Below are positions 1 to 7,721 of a stretch of 64,000 nucleotides of DNA, piece after piece. The stretch lies in assembly GCF_003054555.1 (NCBI RefSeq), contig NZ_CP026304.1:4712001-4776000 (forward strand). Reading direction: 5' to 3'. This stretch comes from Streptomyces lunaelactis. Its GTDB lineage: Bacteria; Actinomycetota; Actinomycetes; Streptomycetales; Streptomycetaceae. The notes under the pieces are model-generated. The model was given only the letters and a program-made list of their open reading frames with translations, did not search any database and was not told where the DNA came from. A program made the position numbers and the translations under genes. Every line of letters begins with the position of its first letter. Positions within the stretch are counted from its first letter, which is position 1.

Positions 1-293
1 GAACCAGCCATTCCCGGAGAATCGCCTCTATAACGAGGCCAACCGGGGTGTTTCTCCCTGGGAGTCGGGGAGAAACGAAGCAGGGCCGGTTTCCCGCACG
101 GGAAACCGGCCCTGACTCTTTTCCCGTCCGGATTCACCCTGGTTCGCCTGTGCCCCGTGCCCCGTGCCCTGTGCCCCCGTGCCCCGTGCGACGTCCCGGA
201 AGACGCGGGAACTGGCCGTGCGGTCGTCCCGACTAACTGTCCGGGGGCCCAGAGGCGGGTTCCTCTTGGCAAACAGATCTCCGGGAGACTCCG
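1..293. other. Leader region at window start
   Basis: No complete gene is visible. One frame is open from the edge to a TGA at 113-115 and could be the last ~37 codons of an upstream gene, but its end lies inside a terminator stem, so this is doubtful. After the terminator there is a low-complexity stretch of GTGCCCC-like units (about 148-190). The 5' leader of the lipoprotein gene then ends in a GGGAG ribosome binding site at 283-287. I looked for a cobalamin riboswitch, since the next genes resemble BtuF/FecCD/BtuD, and did not find its conserved boxes. Confidence 0.4.
81..120 (+). terminator. Rho-independent terminator
   Basis: A perfect 15-bp stem (CAGGGCCGGTTTCCC at 81-95 and its complement at 100-114) with a GCAC tetraloop is followed by the T-rich tail ACTCTTTT. 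It should end transcription entering from the left edge and insulate the importer operon that starts at 294. Confidence 0.85.
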
Positions 294-1388
294 ATGCGTC
301 CTCGCGTGTGGTGCGGTACCACGGCCATGCTGGCCCTGCTCGCGACAGGCTGCGGCAGCGGCGATGGCGACAACGGCGCCGCTGCCGGTGGCAAGGCGGC
401 GGACCCGGGCAAGGCGGCGGACGGCACGTCGGCCTTCCCCGTCGAGGTGACGGACTGCAAGGGCGCGGTCACAACGTTCGACTCCGCGCCGAAGAAGATC
501 GTCACCAGCAACGCCTCCAGCCTCGAACTGCTGCTGCGGCTCGGCGCGGGGGACAAGGCGATCGGCACCGGCTTCCCGCCCGGCAAGGGCACGCTGCCCG
601 GTGATCTGGGCGCGCAGGCCCAGAAGGTCCCGGTGCTCGGGGAATCGGTGATCCCCAAGGAGAAGCTCCTCGGCTCCGGGGCCGACCTCTACATCGACAC
701 CTTCGCGTCGATGCAGAACATGGGCGGCGGGATGGGAGACGCCCCCACGGACGAGGAGTACAAGGCCGCCGGGATCAAGCACATCTTCCTCAAGTCCACG
801 GCCTGCGCGGTGATGTCCAAGGAGCCGCTCAAGGACCTGTCCGGGGTCCAGGAGGACATCACCTCGCTCGGCACGCTCACCGGTACCGCCGCCAAGGCCG
901 AGGAGATCGTCACCGGAATGAAGAAGACGGTGGCCGGTGTCCAGGAAGCGATCGGCGGTGTCGCCGAGGGCGAGCGGCCGACGTACTTCCTCTTCGACTA
1001 CGACGCCGGCACCAAGCAGCCCATCGCCGTGTGCGACAAGCAGATCGCCAACGCGGTGATCACCCTGGGTGGCGGACGGAACATCTTCCGCGACTGCGAA
1101 GGGGACTTCAAGCCGGTCGGCTGGGAGGACGTGGTGAGCGCGAACCCGCAGTGGATCCAGCTCGCCGTCCGCGACCGGGGCAGCAAGGCCGCCAATGACA
1201 AGGCGTTCGGCGAGGCCCAGAAGTTCCTGGAGACCTACGCCGCGACCAAGGGACTCAAGGCCGTCAAGGACGGTCGTTTCCTGCGTATCGGCTCGGAGGA
1301 GACCACCATCGCGGGGGTGAGCAACGCCGACACCGTACGCGCGATCGCCGAGGCCCTGTATCCCGACCGGGTCAAGGCGGCGCAGTAG
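294..1388 (+). CDS. ABC transporter substrate-binding lipoprotein (FecB/BtuF-like)
   Basis: Predicted extracytoplasmic binding lipoprotein of a metal-chelate importer, 364 aa. The N-terminus has a short hydrophobic signal and the lipobox LATGC, with lipidated Cys20. The body fits the helical-backbone metal receptor fold: an early strand reading KKIVTSNASSLELLLRLGA near residue 60, as in siderophore, haem and B12 binding proteins. The ATG follows a GGGAG Shine-Dalgarno sequence by 6 nt. The permease gene starts one base after its stop, so the genes form an operon. The ligand cannot be read from sequence. The neighbouring isonitrile synthase operon suggests a metal-isonitrile complex; iron siderophore or cobalamin are alternatives. 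Confidence 0.85.
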   Translation: MRPRVWCGTTAMLALLATGCGSGDGDNGAAAGGKAADPGKAADGTSAFPVEVTDCKGAVTTFDSAPKKIVTSNASSLELLLRLGAGDKAIGTGFPPGKGTLPGDLGAQAQKVPVLGESVIPKEKLLGSGADLYIDTFASMQNMGGGMGDAPTDEEYKAAGIKHIFLKSTACAVMSKEPLKDLSGVQEDITSLGTLTGTAAKAEEIVTGMKKTVAGVQEAIGGVAEGERPTYFLFDYDAGTKQPIAVCDKQIANAVITLGGGRNIFRDCEGDFKPVGWEDVVSANPQWIQLAVRDRGSKAANDKAFGEAQKFLETYAATKGLKAVKDGRFLRIGSEETTIAGVSNADTVRAIAEALYPDRVKAAQ

Positions 1389-2540
1389 ATGCCGGTACTG
1401 GCCGGGGTGAGCAAAAGGGTCAGCAGGAAGGCCGGCAGGACGGCCGGCAACAAGTCCGGCAAGAAGGCTGACGAGAGGGCCGGGAGGGCTTCTTCACAAG
1501 GGAGTCCGGAGCGCCGATCCGTCCCGGCGGGGGTGGTGGCCGTCGTCCTCGGGGCGGCCCTGCTGGTCGCACTGACCGCCGCCGTCTCATGGGGTTCCAC
1601 CGACATCCCGCCCGGCCAGGTGTGGTCCGTCGTAGGGCGGCGGCTGGCCGGCGAGGCGCCGCGGCCGGGCACGAACGACCTGATCGTGTGGCAGTTGCGG
1701 GTGCCGCGCGCCCTCCTCGCCGCGATCGTCGGCGCGGGGCTCGGCCTCGTCGGTACGGCGGTACAGGCCCTCGTACGCAACCCACTCGCCGATCCCTATC
1801 TGCTGGGCATCTCCAATGGGGCCTCGCTCGGCGCCGTCGCCGCGATCGTGCTCGGCGCGGGAGCGGGGGGTGTGCTGGGCCTGGGGCTGTCCGGGGCGGC
1901 CTTCGCGGGGGCGCTGGCGACCTTCGGCCTGGTGTGGGCGATCGCCCGTCGCGGGGGCGGGTTCTCGCCGCTGCGGCTGGTGCTGGCCGGGGTCGGGATC
2001 GGGCAGTTCCTGTCCGGGTTCACCAGCTATCTCGTACTCCAGGCGGGAGACGAGCAGCAGACGCAGAGCGTCCTGTTCTGGCTCATGGGGAGTCTGAGTG
2101 GCGCGAGTTGGGATCTGCTGGCCGTGCCTGCCATCGCCGTACCGGCCGGACTGCTCCTTCTCCAGGCGCGGGCTCGCGCACTCAACGCCGTGATGATGGG
2201 CGACGAGACGGCGGCCGGTCTCGGCGTGGACGTGACGCGGCTGCGCCGGGAGCTGTTCGTGCTGACCAGCGTGCTGACCGGCATTCTGGTCGCGGTCTCC
2301 GGGGCGATCGCCTTCGTCGGTCTGATGGTCCCGCACGCCTGCCGTCTGATCGTCGGCGGCGATCACCGCAGGCTGCTGCCGGTCTCCGCCCTGTTCGGCG
2401 CGCTGCTGCTGGTGGTCGTGGACATCATCTGCCGTACGGCCATGGACAACCAGGAACTTCCTGTCGGTGTCGTCACGTCGCTGATCGGCGCGCCTGCGCT
2501 GCTGTATCTGCTGGACCGACGCTTGGGCAGCGGCAGTTGA
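1389..2540 (+). CDS. FecCD-family ABC transporter permease
   Basis: Integral membrane permease for siderophore, haem or vitamin B12 uptake, 383 aa. Family signatures include RVPRALLAAIVGAGLGL, the region around NPLADPYLLGISNGAS, and the C-terminal GLMVPHACRLIVGGDHR. About nine to ten hydrophobic segments are visible. The ATG abuts the preceding stop (TAGATG), implying translational coupling. The N-terminus is odd: about 45 residues of Lys/Arg/Ser-rich sequence precede the first membrane segment, so a downstream start is possible, though no better ribosome binding site was seen. One permease gene is present, so it presumably works as a homodimer with the adjacent ATPase. Confidence 0.9.
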   Translation: MPVLAGVSKRVSRKAGRTAGNKSGKKADERAGRASSQGSPERRSVPAGVVAVVLGAALLVALTAAVSWGSTDIPPGQVWSVVGRRLAGEAPRPGTNDLIVWQLRVPRALLAAIVGAGLGLVGTAVQALVRNPLADPYLLGISNGASLGAVAAIVLGAGAGGVLGLGLSGAAFAGALATFGLVWAIARRGGGFSPLRLVLAGVGIGQFLSGFTSYLVLQAGDEQQTQSVLFWLMGSLSGASWDLLAVPAIAVPAGLLLLQARARALNAVMMGDETAAGLGVDVTRLRRELFVLTSVLTGILVAVSGAIAFVGLMVPHACRLIVGGDHRRLLPVSALFGALLLVVVDIICRTAMDNQELPVGVVTSLIGAPALLYLLDRRLGSGS

Positions 2541-2578
2541 GGCGCGACTCTTGAGGAGAGACCGTTGAGGAGCGAGCG

Positions 2579-3430
2579 TTGAGGATCGACATCGAGGACC
2601 TTCATGTCGCGTACGCGGGCCGCACAGTGGTCGCCGGGGTCCACCTGATCGCTGACGACGGTGAGATCGCGGGCCTGGTCGGGCCGAACGGCAGCGGCAA
2701 GTCGACCGTCCTGCGGACCGTGTACCGGCATTTGCGACCGGCGGCCGGCCGGGTGCTGCTCGCCGGGTCCGACATCCGGGAGCTGACGCCCGTACAGGCG
2801 GCGCGGCGGGTGGCCGCGCTGCCGCAGGAGCGCGGCGGGGACTTCGAGCTGACCGTGCGGGAGGTCGTCGCCATGGGGCGTACGCCTTACAAGCGGGCGT
2901 TCGCCGGGGAGGACCGGGGCGACCGGGAGATGGTGACGCAGGCGCTGGAACGGGTGGGGATGGCCGGGCAGGCGGGGCGCGGGTTCTCGGCGCTGTCGGG
3001 TGGCGAGCGCCAGCGGGTGCTGCTGGCTCGCGCGCTGGCGCAGGACCCGGACGTCCTCGTCCTGGACGAGCCGACGAACCACCTGGACGTGCAGCACCAG
3101 GTGGAGCTGCTGGCCCTGCTGCGGGCCCAGCGCCGTACGACTCTGATCTCGCTGCACGACCTCAACGCGGCGGCGTCGGTGTGCGACCGGCTGCATGTGC
3201 TGTACGAGGGCGCGGTGGTGGCATCGGGCGCGCCGCGCGAGGTGCTGACGCCTGGGCTGCTGGCGGAGGTGTTCGGGGTGCGGGCGGCGGTGGTGGAGCA
3301 TCCGCTGACGGGGGATCCGCTGATCGCGTTCGACCACCGGGGTGGCGTGTTCGACGCCCGGGGTGGGGTGGGGTCGCCGGGTGCGGGTGCCGTTGCGCGG
3401 GCCGGTTCCCCTGCCCGCCCATTCCCGTAA
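2579..3430 (+). CDS. ABC transporter ATP-binding protein (FecE/BtuD-like)
   Basis: Cytoplasmic ATPase powering the importer, 283 aa. It has Walker A GPNGSGKST at residues 35-43, signature LSGGERQ near 139-145, Walker B VLVLDEPTNHLD near 159-170, and the switch His in SLHDLN. The start is TTG, chosen because GAGGAG lies about 6 nt upstream and the reading MRIDIEDLHV begins the domain correctly; no ATG is available. It lies 38 bp after the permease, in the same operon. It ends 43 bp before the convergent isonitrile synthase gene. The C-terminal ~30 residues are Gly/Ala-rich and unconserved in appearance. Confidence 0.9.
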   Translation: MRIDIEDLHVAYAGRTVVAGVHLIADDGEIAGLVGPNGSGKSTVLRTVYRHLRPAAGRVLLAGSDIRELTPVQAARRVAALPQERGGDFELTVREVVAMGRTPYKRAFAGEDRGDREMVTQALERVGMAGQAGRGFSALSGGERQRVLLARALAQDPDVLVLDEPTNHLDVQHQVELLALLRAQRRTTLISLHDLNAAASVCDRLHVLYEGAVVASGAPREVLTPGLLAEVFGVRAAVVEHPLTGDPLIAFDHRGGVFDARGGVGSPGAGAVARAGSPARPFP

Positions 3431-3473
3431 CCGGGGCGCTGCCCCGGACCCGCGCCTCAATCGCCGGCGGGGC

Positions 3474-4445
3474 TCAATTCGAGGTCGGGTCCGACTCGAA
3501 GTGGCTTGGGGCGCCGTCCCTCCGCACCAGCCGTCCCAGGCCCTCCGCCCTCGACCTCGGCATCAGTTCCCAGGAGCCGTCCCCCTGGCGCAGCGCCGAC
3601 GCGTGCCATGGCGTCGTCCATACATCCCGGCTGTCCAGCAGCCGTATGCCGAACTTGGCGGCGCCCGCCGGCTGTGGGTGGATGGACAGCCGTACCGAGC
3701 GCGGGTGGTGGGCCGCGATGAGTTCGCCCCAGGCGCGGCTTCGCTGGATCACTCCGTACGCCCGGCGCCGGCACTCGCGCTGGAGCGCCGATCTGGTGCC
3801 GGGGAAGCCGGTCGCGTCGTCGACGAGGAAGCGCGTGATGCCCCGGTAGAGCCGCAGGGTGTGCTCGTCGGCGTGGACCTCGGCGCGCAGGGCGTCGAGG
3901 GTGGGCGCGTACTCCTCATGGACCCGCGCCCGCTTCACGTCGTACGGCAGATCGCCGAGTACGTCGCGGAGGTCGAAGGTGCCCAGCCGGTCCAGCTCCT
4001 CGCGGCGGATCATCGCGCTCAGGGCGTCGGAGTAGGCGTCGATGTGCTCATCCGGTACGCCGATGAGGTCGCCGAAGACATGTCCGTCGGAGCAGATGAC
4101 GAGGCGTGCGCCGGGTGCGTGGACCTTCTGGATCTCGGCGCACAGGGCGTCGAGAAAGGTGAGGGAGAGGCGTTCGCCCTCGTCGGGGAGGTGGCCGAGA
4201 ACCTTGGCGGGGTTGGGTGACTTGCACGGGAAGCCGGGCAGCGTGAGGACGATGGGTTCGTCGTGGGCCACGAAGGCGGCGAGCCGGCGCAGTTGGTGGG
4301 GGAAGGCGGAGGCGGGGGCGGCCGCGTTCGGTTCGGAGGCACGGCGGTGGGGAAGCAGGAGTTCCAGGATCGCACCGCAGGTGCGGGCCACGGACGGCGT
4401 CGGGGCAGGGGATGGGGCAGTGATCCGGGCGTCGGCGGTCGGCAT
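3474..4445 (-). CDS. Isonitrile (isocyanide) synthase, PvcA/DIT1 family
   Basis: Predicted to convert the alpha-amino group of an aromatic amino acid (Tyr or Trp) into an isonitrile with ribulose-5-phosphate as carbon donor, the known reaction of PvcA and IsnA. It has 323 aa, about the family size. Diagnostic stretches are GFPCKSPNPAKVLGHLPDEG (residues 71-90), LVICSDGHVFGDLIGVPDEH and a C-terminal RLSIHPQPAGAAKFGIRL. The ATG at 4445 has a GGAGA site about 6 nt upstream; longer readings run into repetitive DNA. It is the last gene of the MFS-AsnB-P450 operon. No PvcB-type Fe/2-oxoglutarate oxygenase is present, so the carboxylate is probably not removed. Substrate choice is inference. Confidence 0.88.
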   Translation of the reverse strand: MPTADARITAPSPAPTPSVARTCGAILELLLPHRRASEPNAAAPASAFPHQLRRLAAFVAHDEPIVLTLPGFPCKSPNPAKVLGHLPDEGERLSLTFLDALCAEIQKVHAPGARLVICSDGHVFGDLIGVPDEHIDAYSDALSAMIRREELDRLGTFDLRDVLGDLPYDVKRARVHEEYAPTLDALRAEVHADEHTLRLYRGITRFLVDDATGFPGTRSALQRECRRRAYGVIQRSRAWGELIAAHHPRSVRLSIHPQPAGAAKFGIRLLDSRDVWTTPWHASALRQGDGSWELMPRSRAEGLGRLVRRDGAPSHFESDPTSN

Positions 4446-4475
4446 ACGGTTCTCCACTGAGGCAAGGCGGCAAGG

Positions 4476-4523
4476 CATGACGGCGTGGCGGCATGACGGC
4501 GTGGCGGCATGGCGCCGTGGCGG
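4476..4523. repeat. Three tandem 16-bp repeats between P450 and isonitrile synthase genes
   Basis: Copies of CATGACGGCGTGGCGG lie at 4476-4491 and 4492-4507, with a third copy at 4508-4523 carrying two changes. They fill much of the 110-bp gap between two genes of the same operon, immediately upstream of the isonitrile synthase ribosome binding site. The gap is unusual because the other genes of this operon are 17 bp apart. Confidence 0.85.
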
Positions 4524-4555
4524 TTGACGCCGGGCGCCCACGGGGTGGTCTTCGG

Positions 4556-5836
4556 TCAGTCGCGCCTGTCGTAGGCGACGGGCAGTTGGTTGACGCCCCG
4601 CGCGAGGACCGCGGGGATCCACTCGATCTCCTCGTCGGGTACGGCGAGGCGCAGGCCCGGCAGCCGGGAGATCAAGGTCCCGAGTGCGACCTGGAGTTCC
4701 GCGCGTGCCAGCGCCGCACCCGGGCAGAAGTGGATGCCGTGGCCGAAGGAGAGGTGCGGATTGGGGCTGCGGTCGAAGTCGAGGGCGTCCGGGTCGTCGA
4801 AGCGTTCGGGGTCGCGGTTGGCGGCGCACAGCGAGACGATCACCGAGTCGCCGGCCGGGATGCGGGTGCCGTGCAGCTCGGTGTCCTCGGCGAAGAACCG
4901 CCAGGTGGTGAGCTCGAAGGCGCCGTCGTAGCGGAGGAGTTCCTCCACAGCCTGTGGAAGCAATTCCGGCTCGGCGCGGAGCCGTTCGAGGTGTCCGGGG
5001 TGGCGCACCAGGGCCATCAGGGCGGTGGTGATCTGGTTGGTGACCGGCTCCTGCCCGGCGACGAGGAGCTGGAAGATCATGGAGTCCAGCTCCTCCTGGC
5101 CGAGTTCACCGGTGTCGCGGGCGGTGACGAGTCGGCCGAGGAGGTCGTCCTGCGGGTGCTGCCGTTTGTGGGTGACGACTTCGGCGATGTACGTCTGGAG
5201 GCCGCGCAACCGGGCCTCGTACCGCGGCCGTCCGGGGTCCGTCGGGCCGACCGGCTGGACGACCTTGCCCCAGTCGCGGTCGAAGCGGTCGGCGAGTTCG
5301 GCCGGCAGTCCGATGACCTCGGCGAGGACCTGGAAGGGAAAGCGGGCGGCGAAGCAGGACACGACATCGACATCGACATCGACATCGACATCGGGACCGG
5401 CACCGGCGCCCGTGCCCACGCCCGACGGCATCGCGTCGACGAGTGTGTCGGCGAGCTTCTGGAAGCGCGGCCGCAGTTCCTCGACGCGGCGCGGGGCGAA
5501 GGCGTCCAGGACCAGCTTGCGCATGGCCGTGTGCTTGGGCGGGTCCTGGTGCAGCAGGTGGACCTGGAGCTGGGAGTGCTGCGGCTCGGGCATGATCGAG
5601 GCGCGGGCCCGCCAGGTGTCATTGCCCAGGGCGTGGTTCTTGCCCAGGCGGGAGTCGTTCAGCGCCTCGTGGGCGGCCTGGTACCCGGTGATGAGCCAGG
5701 CGGCCACGCCGCTGGGGAAGCGCACCCGGTGGACGGGCCCTTCGTCGCGGAGCTTCTCGTACAGGGGGTACGGGCAGCGTTTGTAGTCCTGGCCGTGGAG
5801 GGGGACGGGGTCGGGGAGCGGTTCCTGCGGCGTCAT
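4556..5836 (-). CDS. Cytochrome P450, candidate phenol-coupling enzyme
   Basis: Soluble bacterial P450, 426 aa. The haem-binding motif FGHGIHFCPGAALARAE places the thiolate at Cys371, and the K-helix motif is EELLR. The I-helix reads AGQEPVT from residue 260, so the usual acid-alcohol pair (E/D-T) is Glu263-Pro264: the conserved Thr is missing. That loss is known in several oxidative coupling P450s and argues against simple hydroxylation. Residues ~148-158 are a (DV)n run encoded by hexanucleotide repeats. The ATG at 5836 follows AAGGA by 6-7 nt and lies 17 bp after the amidotransferase stop. Inferred role: oxidative coupling of isonitrile units. Confidence 0.9.
   Translation of the reverse strand: MTPQEPLPDPVPLHGQDYKRCPYPLYEKLRDEGPVHRVRFPSGVAAWLITGYQAAHEALNDSRLGKNHALGNDTWRARASIMPEPQHSQLQVHLLHQDPPKHTAMRKLVLDAFAPRRVEELRPRFQKLADTLVDAMPSGVGTGAGAGPDVDVDVDVDVVSCFAARFPFQVLAEVIGLPAELADRFDRDWGKVVQPVGPTDPGRPRYEARLRGLQTYIAEVVTHKRQHPQDDLLGRLVTARDTGELGQEELDSMIFQLLVAGQEPVTNQITTALMALVRHPGHLERLRAEPELLPQAVEELLRYDGAFELTTWRFFAEDTELHGTRIPAGDSVIVSLCAANRDPERFDDPDALDFDRSPNPHLSFGHGIHFCPGAALARAELQVALGTLISRLPGLRLAVPDEEIEWIPAVLARGVNQLPVAYDRRD
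5362..5393. repeat. Hexanucleotide microsatellite inside the P450 gene
   Basis: Five perfect CGACAT units and a partial sixth lie in the P450 coding sequence. On the coding strand they give alternating Asp-Val. Because the unit is 6 nt, copy-number change alters loop length by two residues without breaking the frame. Confidence 0.95.
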
Positions 5837-5853
5837 ATCAGGTCCTTGGGTGG

Positions 5854-7704
5854 TCAGAGGGTGAGCGCGGGCCGGTAGTGGTCGAGCCACAGGGCGAGGT
5901 CGACGACGCGTTCCAGGCGCAGCCGGTGGCCCCACTCCAGCTCTTCGGGCGGGGTGTCGAGGCAGGGCTTGATCCGGGTCTCGTCGGCCAGGTCGCGCAC
6001 CTGTCCGCCATGGGCGGCGAGGGCGTCGCGGGCCATCTCCTGGAGCCCCCGGTTGTAGTCCGGGTGGTGTGTGGCGGGGTAGTGGTTCTTGGGCCGCCAC
6101 AGGACGGATTCGGGCGCGAGGCCCGTACCGACAGCACGCAGCAGACTCTTCTCGCGCCCGTCGTAACTCTTCAGCGCCCAGGGTGTGTTGAAGGCGTACT
6201 CGACCAGGCGGTGGTCGCAGTACGGCACTCGCACCTCGAGCCCCTGCGCCATGCTGAGACGGTCCTTGCGGTGCAGCAGCTGGCGCAGCCAGCGGGTCAG
6301 GGACAGGTGCTGCATCTCCCGCTGCCGGTGCTCGACGACGTCCTCGCCGTCCGCGTGCGGTACGGCGGCGAGCGCGTCCCGGTACGTATCGTCGCGGAAC
6401 TCACCGATGCGGAGCCTCGCGGCGAGGTCCGGATGCAGCGGCATGGCCGCCTCGTCGCCCGTGACCAGCAGCCAGGGGAACGTGGACGCGGCCAGTGCCT
6501 TGGGGTTGTGGAACCAGGGGTAGCCGCCGAAGACCTCGTCGGCCGCCTCCCCGGACAGGGCGACGGTGGAGTGCCGCCGTATCTCCCCGAAGAGGAGGTA
6601 GAGCGAGGTGTCCATGTCGCCGACGCCGATGGGCGAGTCGCGGGCGACGACCACGGCCTGCCGGTGTCCGGGGTCGAGCAGCGTGTGCGGATCGAGTACG
6701 ACGGTGCTGTGGTCGGTGCCGATGAAGGCTCCCGCCTCGGCGGCGAAAGGGGTGTCGTGGCCGGTTCGCAGTACGTCGCCGGTGAACTGTTCGGCCTGGT
6801 CGCTGTAGTCGACCGCGTACGAACGGATGCGGGCGTCCGAGCCTTCGCGCAGCCGGAGTTCGTCCGCGAGGAGGGCCGTGAGCACGGTCGAGTCGAGGCC
6901 GCCGGACAGCAGTGAGCAGCGGGGGACGTCGGCCTCCAGCTGGGTGCGCGCGGCCCGGTCGACCAGTGCGCGGACCCGCTCGATGGCGGCGTCCCGGTCG
7001 TTGTACGACTCCTGGTCGTCGTACGACGGGCGGGCCTCCAGCTCCCAGTACAGGCGCTCGGTGATGCCTTCCCTGCCGAGCGTCAGCAGACCACCGGGCG
7101 GGATCTCGTGGATGCCGGACCACACCGTCGGCCCGGTGTTGAACAGCAGGCTGTACGCCTCGCGCAGCCCGTCGGCGTCCACACGCGGGGTGATCTCCGG
7201 GTGGGCGAAGAGTGCCTTGGGCTCGGAGCCGAAGGCGAGGCCGCCGTCGACGGCCGCCCAGTACAGCGGCTTGACGCCGAGCCGGTCGCGGACCAGCAGC
7301 AGCCGCTGCTCGTGCTCGTCCCAGACGGCGAAGGCGAACATGCCGTCCAGGTGCGTGGCCATGTCCCGGCCCCACTCGGCGTAGGCGCGCAGCACCACCT
7401 CGGTGTCGCTCCGGGTGCGGAACTCATGGCCCCGGCCGCGGAGTTCGGCGCGCAGCTCGTGGTGGTTGTAGATCTCGCCGCTGTAGCTGAGGACGGTCTG
7501 CTGCGACCGGTCGGTCATGGGCTGGGTGCCGCCGTCGAGGTCGATGACGGCGAGGCGGCGGTGGCCGATGGCGGCATGTGCGCCGAGCCAGATCCCGGAG
7601 GCGTCGGGGCCGCGCCGGGTGAGGGTGGCGGTCATCGCTTCGATGACGGGGGTGTTGGCGCGGGCGTCCTGGTGGAAGGACACCCAGCCGGTGATTCCGC
7701 ACAT
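5854..7704 (-). CDS. Asparagine synthase-like glutamine amidotransferase
   Basis: AsnB-type enzyme, 616 aa. It begins MCGITGWVSF, so Cys2 is the N-terminal nucleophile of the glutaminase domain; the domain continues with YSGEIYNHHELR. The synthetase domain has the pyrophosphatase loop SGGLDST starting at Ser267 and GEAADEVFGGYPWF. Both half-sites look intact. It activates a carboxylate as an adenylate and transfers ammonia from glutamine. The start has AGGAGA upstream. In this operon the natural target would be the carboxyl group of an isonitrile amino acid, giving a primary amide, rather than aspartate. A housekeeping asparagine synthase is the alternative, but operon position between MFS and P450 makes that less likely. 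Confidence 0.85.
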   Translation of the reverse strand: MCGITGWVSFHQDARANTPVIEAMTATLTRRGPDASGIWLGAHAAIGHRRLAVIDLDGGTQPMTDRSQQTVLSYSGEIYNHHELRAELRGRGHEFRTRSDTEVVLRAYAEWGRDMATHLDGMFAFAVWDEHEQRLLLVRDRLGVKPLYWAAVDGGLAFGSEPKALFAHPEITPRVDADGLREAYSLLFNTGPTVWSGIHEIPPGGLLTLGREGITERLYWELEARPSYDDQESYNDRDAAIERVRALVDRAARTQLEADVPRCSLLSGGLDSTVLTALLADELRLREGSDARIRSYAVDYSDQAEQFTGDVLRTGHDTPFAAEAGAFIGTDHSTVVLDPHTLLDPGHRQAVVVARDSPIGVGDMDTSLYLLFGEIRRHSTVALSGEAADEVFGGYPWFHNPKALAASTFPWLLVTGDEAAMPLHPDLAARLRIGEFRDDTYRDALAAVPHADGEDVVEHRQREMQHLSLTRWLRQLLHRKDRLSMAQGLEVRVPYCDHRLVEYAFNTPWALKSYDGREKSLLRAVGTGLAPESVLWRPKNHYPATHHPDYNRGLQEMARDALAAHGGQVRDLADETRIKPCLDTPPEELEWGHRLRLERVVDLALWLDHYRPALTL

Positions 7705-7721
7705 ACGGACTCTCCTGGGGG

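Noticed and set aside
1..293. Cobalamin riboswitch before the BtuF/FecCD/BtuD-like operon
   Set aside because: The conserved B12-box and core elements are absent from the visible leader; the only clear structure is a terminator that belongs to an upstream unit.
5854..7704. Plain housekeeping asparagine synthase
   Set aside because: Not excluded, but the 17-bp spacing on both sides within an operon with an isonitrile synthase, P450 and exporter makes a tailoring role more likely.
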